Shown here in pieces: positions 57,847 through 64,000 of a stretch of 64,000 nt of DNA. Position numbers and translations under genes: made by a program. The notes under the pieces are model-generated. The model searched no databases. It saw only the letters and a list, made by a program, of their open reading frames with translations, and was not told where the DNA came from. Source of the DNA: Amorphochlora amoebiformis (lineage: Eukaryota; Cercozoa; Chlorarachniophyceae); the NCBI GenBank assembly GCA_054601695.1, contig BAAHQB010000016.1, forward strand, positions 868,001 through 932,000. Direction: 5' to 3'. Positions within the stretch are counted from its first letter, which is position 1. Each line of letters starts with the position of its first letter.

Positions 57847-57984
57847 GCATATGTGTTTGTACATGCATATACACACACGCGCTACCATATAGTCATCATT
57901 CCCATGGATAAAGGATATCGGGCACCGCAAAAGTGGTACTATGGCCTAAATATCAGAAGCAATTTAAATGAACCTCGCGCACAT

Positions 57985-58018
<34 letters not shown>

Positions 58019-58059
58019 GTATGCATAAATATATATATGTATATTTACATGTACATATA

Positions 58060-58090
<31 letters not shown>

Positions 58091-58151
58091 ATAAGAGTAT
58101 AAATGTACGTATATTTAACACACATAGATATACATAAATACAACAATATTG

Positions 58152-58216
<65 letters not shown>

Positions 58217-58691
58217 ACAATATTGATAAAAATATATGTATATATATATATTTATAAATAGATATACATATATATGTATATGTCTACATATATATAAATA
58301 TATATACATATATGTATATATATATATATAACATATCTGTATATAAATAAATATGTATATATATATATGTACATATATATATATATAAATATAAATATAT
58401 ATATAAATATATATGTATATACATATATGTATACGTATACGTATATATATCTATATGTATATATATATATATATATAGATCCATTTATACACTCAAGTAC
58501 GTGTAACATTTATGCCAGTATCTACCACAGATATGTATGTGTCTAGCTATGACGACGACCTTAACAGAATAACGTCTCTTTTGTTTTGCTATCTGGAGCA
58601 TTCCTACCTCCCAACTCTCTAACTCCAACATCTTGTGGTAGTCCTGAAAATAATACACACATTTATATATGCACAGAGAGATACGCACACA

Positions 58692-58746
<55 letters not shown>

Positions 58747-58776
58747 GATATATATATATATATACATACACAGATG

Positions 58777-58814
<38 letters not shown>

Positions 58815-58931
58815 ATATCTATATCCACTGAACCGAATTACTCAAACTGAGCTACACCCCGTCAAACCTTAGCGCTACCTATAACTTCGAGCGATACTCG
58901 CTTCAGCACGGAACACATGAACAACATATAT

Positions 58932-58974
<43 letters not shown>

Positions 58975-59195
58975 CAAATATATAAATATATATACATATA
59001 TATTCATATATATATATATATATATACATTTATATATATATGTACAAATTCCCTATATATTACTGCATTCAAATATGTGTACAAACATACCTGCCACGAT
59101 TGGGATACTTTTTTTCTATCATGAAAGCTTTGCTCCTGGATTTTCGCATAGTATGTCCTGAGATGTAAATAAGAAGTCGTTTGCATATACGTATA

Positions 59196-59243
<48 letters not shown>

Positions 59244-59324
59244 GCTAATATTCTCCCCCTCTCGCTCTCATAATGTAAAATATGAGTGTATGTATATATA
59301 TATTTTATATGTATATATATTATC

Positions 59325-59355
<31 letters not shown>

Positions 59356-59380
59356 ATGTATATATACATATATATATTGT

Positions 59381-59421
<41 letters not shown>

Positions 59422-59484
59422 TATATATATATATATATATATATGTATAAATACATAATATGTATACTTATACGAAAGTTTATG

Positions 59485-59527
<43 letters not shown>

Positions 59528-60057
59528 TATATCGACCTTAGAAGCGGAGGGTTATTGAGGAACGGCTTAACGGAGGCAGGTATGTAACTCTAACAAGATA
59601 ATTTTTGTATAACACATCTATCTCTCTATATATAGGTTTGCAAATGCACAATTTTCATTTCAAAATTAATCTTATCACCCGATATATTGTAGGGGCGACT
59701 AGAACTATTTTGGACACCTGATTAAAGAAATACACAATATTTATGACATTTTTAATATTTAGAAAGTACTGAATGAACAGCTAGGTTGACGATCAAGTTT
59801 TCAAGAGATTCTTTTGAAAATATGCAAAATGCGTGTATGGATATGTATCTGTATATATTATACACGTATATATATATATATATATAAATATATATATTGA
59901 TGATGATGATAAGAATAATAATAAAAATACAATAATAATGCTTGTGGATAATATTTATGCACTCCTACCCTCTTCGGATAAAAGTTGGCTGCAACAATAG
60001 CGAGGGCTCCTCCCATCCCGTGCCCAACTACCACAGCCTAATTAATATATGGAAACA

Positions 60058-60108
<51 letters not shown>

Positions 60109-60135
60109 GTATACATATTTTATATTTTTATATAT

Positions 60136-60167
<32 letters not shown>

Positions 60168-60797
60168 TATTATATATATATATATATTATATATTTATAT
60201 ATATATAATATATGTTAGTGCAGAAGGGGGAGACATGAGAGGCATGTGTAGCATAAGTAGTGACGAGGGGGGAGTAGGGAGGACACAGAGGAAGAAGGAC
60301 CAAGAGTGAGTGTGTTTGGAATGCATATGAGTATGTTTAAGGCGGTAGGCCTTGATGTCGGAAAATATGGCAAAATGTAAATATGTGTGCGCACATATGC
60401 ATACATATGGAACAATTATCACACACCGTCTTTAATCCCACTTTGTCCATAAGCGTCACCAGAACTGTTAGCCAAAACTCTTCCCTGCGTAGTGAAGGGT
60501 TAGAGCGCGAGCCAGCGTTGAAGCAGGAACAGGTATAGAGGTTTAGAAATGTTAAAAGATGTTAGGAATTCGAGTTGGAGTTGGGGATAAGTGGGTTTGA
60601 GTTTAGGTAAAATTTTTTACCCGTAAGGATTCGCCTCGGCTTTGAAGGTTGTGGGGCGATCTGAGAGACCAAAGCCTGGGAGGTCGAAGGCTAGGATTCG
60701 CCTTAATTTGAATGCAACGTTGATAAAGATACACACATATGTCGATACTACATATATATATATATATTTTTGTTATATTACATATACAGGTACACAT

Positions 60798-60835
<38 letters not shown>

Positions 60836-61268
60836 GTATACATGCGTGTCTATATTTTTGTACACTACATAATATGTGTGCGTGTTTGTGTGCGTGTATA
60901 TTATATATATATATATATATACATATATATATACATATAAATTTATATACATACATATATTATATAAATATATATATATATATATATGTATATTACTATG
61001 ATGATATATAGAGTATACTGATATACATTGTTATATATACTCCTATTTGCACTTATTTATAGATAACTCATATTTACTTTTATTTATAATACATACCTCC
61101 AACACATACAAACGTGTTCACATGTGAACGCGAATTACTAAACGCATACATTCACACGTGTACTACATTTTGGAAATGAGAATTACTTGTGATTTTTCTT
61201 GAGATGAGACCATGTTGCCTTCCAACCAAACACCCCACTGCCAAATTCTGATATTTATGTACATATAT

Positions 61269-61308
<40 letters not shown>

Positions 61309-61397
61309 AAAAACATATATATATATATATATAAATAAATATTAAAGATGTACATTTTACATACTAGTGATGCCATACATGCATATGTATAATATTT

Positions 61398-61433
<36 letters not shown>

Positions 61434-61694
61434 TAAGTATTAATAGTGAAACGTGCACATATTACATATAAATAAGTAAAATAAAAATATCTATTAGTTA
61501 CATGCGAACTCACAATTGATTACGATCGTACGTATGCATGTATGTACATAGCTCCAAGACTACGGGCTCACCTTAGGCTAAGTGGATGTGGGTTTAATAT
61601 ACATAATGTTTATACATGTATAATTATTAATTATATGTGTATATGTGTATATATATATATTATTTATACATATATATATATATATATATGTATC

Positions 61695-61726
<32 letters not shown>

Positions 61727-61955
61727 GATATTTATTTATATTTAACATACATACATAGATTTATAGTCTCCTTTAAATTAACCGTGAATGAGAACTAGAT
61801 TATCCCCTCGCGCCTTGGCTTCTCCTTCGCAAATCTTGTAGTGTATGCAAACCTGAAAAGTGAAGTGACGTGTAAAAGTTAAATTCTCGCACGTTCGGAA
61901 ACAACACAACACCTACCCAAGACTAACGTTCCCTCCCAGCAAATAAACTTTCTAC

Positions 61956-61998
<43 letters not shown>

Positions 61999-62079
61999 AT
62001 ATGTGTGCATACAATTATATATGTATATATGCCCAATTGATATCTATGTACATAATATATATATATATATATTATATAT

Positions 62080-62129
<50 letters not shown>

Positions 62130-62260
62130 GCTTGTGCACATGTACATATATGTATACACTTGTATAGAAGTATGTTGTGTAGATATGCACACGGACAATT
62201 TGTATACGTAGATATGTAGGTAACATGCATAAATAATTTTTATTTATACGCATGTATATC

Positions 62261-62292
<32 letters not shown>

Positions 62293-62327
62293 TTCATATG
62301 TTTTTAAACATATATAATATTATATAT

Positions 62328-62368
<41 letters not shown>

Positions 62369-62497
62369 ATAATAATAATTATAATGATAATAATAATTTT
62401 AATAATAATTATAATAATAATAATAAGGTATATGCATATATTTATATTTGATTATATGCATGCGTATACATATATCTATATCTATATATAGATGTAT

Positions 62498-62545
<48 letters not shown>

Positions 62546-63305
62546 ATATATATTTACATATATATATATATATTTATATTATATAAAATATATATATAGG
62601 TATATTATACATATGTATATATATAATATATATATATATATATAATATATATATATATATAATATATATATATATATGGGGTCTTATATTTATGTATGCA
62701 TGCATACACGTTAACATTTACTTAATAATACTAATAATACATATATACACATATTATATGTATATATATATATATATTATATTTATATCTGTATACATGC
62801 ATAACACTATGTCCCATAATATATAAATATACCCCTTGGACTTCTGTGAAGCGGCTATCTTTGTCCGCCATCTCTCTCAATTTTCTCTGCTCTATAAAAC
62901 ACGATTATAAAATTAAATTTGTATTCTAATAACCCCGAAATTCAAATCCTAGTTCACCCGAATGTCCTCAGCATCCTTGAGGGCTACCAATAATTCTAAA
63001 CCTAGCCCACACGGACTGTACACCTGGCCCAACCGTAATACTACACTATGTCCCAACCTGTATAATACTACCCATCATTGTAACTTTGCCCAACCCTGAT
63101 CTGGCCTTGAAACTCTTACCGTCAGGGTAGTTGTAGCTAAGTCGGATAGGGATCTCGGGCATAAGCAGATTCTGCGTGCTGAAGATACGGGTGTCGCGCA
63201 TCACGACACGGCGCCGTCCAACCAGCCAATACAACGCGTACCTTGGAAGAGGTATATGTGAGAAAAGATGGACGTACACATGTGATATGTGAATATATAT
63301 TGTAA

Positions 63306-63337
<32 letters not shown>

Positions 63338-63361
63338 TATTTATATATATATATATATATG

Positions 63362-63400
<39 letters not shown>

Positions 63401-63436
63401 ATATATATATATACGTATATGAGTATATTTATATAT

Positions 63437-63514
<78 letters not shown>

Positions 63515-63785
63515 ATACTGTAATATGTATGTATTATTGTAAAAATAATTATGCATACTCTGCGGATGTATACTGTAATATGTATGTATTATTGTAAAAA
63601 TAATCATGCATACTCTGCGGTGGCGATGACGAGAGAAAAAACAAGAAGGGGCTGGACTCGGTTCAGGTCATAAGATGCCGGTAGCTTCGCGGAGACAAGG
63701 CTGATGCACATATTCTACGCTTACTTCACTCGTCAGCATAAGTGTGCAGGATAGGCGGGTTCTTTGGTGTGATATGAGAGGTCAT
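56684..63785 (-). CDS. Membrane-anchored alpha/beta hydrolase-fold protein, nucleophile Ser replaced
   Basis: Sixteen exons join in phase to 357 codons plus TAA. A short N-terminus is followed by a hydrophobic helix ([20 protein letters not shown], about residues 36-55), so membrane anchoring is inferred. The fold is shown by [87 protein letters not shown] and [13 protein letters not shown], the layout of epoxide-hydrolase and haloalkane-dehalogenase relatives. Two catalytic features are altered: the oxyanion HG is HE, and the elbow GHSMGG is GHGMGG. The acid region and the catalytic His (GHRPHEE) remain. It may be a pseudoenzyme or use another mechanism. The ATG at 63785 is chosen, but the frame stays open upstream to an acceptor at 63821, so an earlier exon is possible. 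Confidence 0.92.
57946..58607. repeat. TA-microsatellite intron of the hydrolase gene
   Basis: (TA)n with frequent TATG and CATA interruptions and two copies of AACAATATTGATA (about 58141 and 58216). No coding signal is seen. Confidence 0.85.
61853..62832. repeat. TA and AAT microsatellite intron of the hydrolase gene
   Basis: (TA)n arrays plus an (AAT)n/(ATA)n trinucleotide run at about 62368-62426. Similar AAT runs occur at 39672 and 59900. No gene is seen. Confidence 0.85.
63512..63622 (-). repeat. 55-bp tandem duplication covering a splice donor
   Basis: The unit starting TGTATACTGTAATATGTATG recurs 55 bp later (63512 and 63567), with one clear difference (AATTATGC versus AATCATGC). It contains CATACTCTGCGG, which on the minus strand is the exon end CCGCAGA and donor GTATGC of the second hydrolase exon. 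The outer copy at 63614 is the one joined to the exon. Confidence 0.9.
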
Positions 63786-64000
63786 CGTGTTTGCAAAGGT
63801 TTTGCTCTCAGATTTCGGGTCTGGGGAGCAAAAGGAAGGAATTTTGGAGATTTACGTTATTGTGAGGATCAAGAACAGGGAAGACATGGCGATAGTCCAG
63901 CTCTGAATTAGAGATTTCACACGTAAGTAAATCCTAATGGAAATTGATTTCTCTTTTTTACGCCTGGGAGGCAATGAACCTGTCGGCGTTCGGCAAAAAC
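63786..64000. other. Upstream flank of the hydrolase gene
   Basis: Unique sequence without TA repeats. The minus strand stays open in two frames: one extends the hydrolase frame to a CCCCAG acceptor at 63821, the other reads ELDYRHVFPVLDPHNN near 63880-63900. Neither could be joined to a gene with certainty. Confidence 0.35.

Larger units (their letters stand above)
56684..63785 (-). other. Exon map of the alpha/beta hydrolase gene
   Basis: Exons in transcript order: 63785-63730, 63700-63614, 63241-63120, 62891-62833, 61852-61783, 61247-61187, 60701-60621, 60484-60427, 60037-59969, 59717-59679, 59589-59537, 59157-59091, 58643-58608, 57945-57886, 57610-57542, 56770-56684. The total is 1074 nt, divisible by three. 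All donors are GT and all acceptors AG. Confidence 0.9.

Noticed and set aside
58840-58915. tRNA-like GGGTGTAGCTCAGTTTG with GGTTC (minus strand)
   Set aside because: The A-box-like and B-box-like parts are only about a dozen bases apart and no cloverleaf can be drawn.

Overview
This window is nuclear DNA from an intron-dense eukaryote, most likely a single-celled one. About 11% of it is coding. That fraction is broken into at least 111 exons of 14 to 179 nt, joined by GT-AG introns that are mostly filled with (TA)n microsatellite. Because the exons are so short, almost every long open reading frame is a Tyr-Ile translation of the TA repeats and means nothing. I found the genes by joining short conserved protein segments across splice sites and requiring every exon-exon phase to match. 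The lineage cannot be fixed from this sequence. The small-exon, repeat-filled-intron style and the gene set would suit an alveolate-like protist, but that is only a guess.

Five genes lie on strictly alternating strands. (1) Minus, 8141 down past the left edge: a Tudor domain followed by two S1 RNA-binding domains, partial. (2) Plus, 8616-17747: a membrane-anchored PhoD-like metallophosphatase, 20 exons, 454 codons. (3) Minus, 34263-18455: an SR-protein kinase (SRPK family), 32 exons, 655 codons, with a long C-terminal tail. (4) Plus, 34818-55275: a PRP28/DDX23-type spliceosomal DEAD-box helicase, 29 exons, about 708 codons. (5) Minus, 63785-56684: a membrane-anchored alpha/beta hydrolase, 16 exons, 357 codons, whose nucleophile-elbow serine is replaced by glycine. 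Three further observations support the models: the summed exon lengths of genes 2 to 5 are each divisible by three, the stop codons fall where expected, and the family motifs appear in the correct order.

Genes 1/2 and 3/4 are head-to-head, sharing roughly 470 and 550 bp upstream regions. Genes 2/3 and 4/5 are tail-to-tail, separated by 0.7 and 1.4 kb that are strikingly rich in CTAG (and CGTACG) and mostly free of TA repeats. The kinase/helicase pair is notable because human SRPK2 is known to phosphorylate PRP28; here a kinase of that family and its classic substrate family share one upstream region.

Introns carry (TA)n, strand-biased polypyrimidine tracts, degenerate telomere-like CCCTAA/TTAGGG filler, small tandem duplications (two of which copy a splice donor), and copies of a roughly 300-bp element with terminal inverted repeats. 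I saw no rRNA, credible tRNA, CRISPR array or autonomous transposon.
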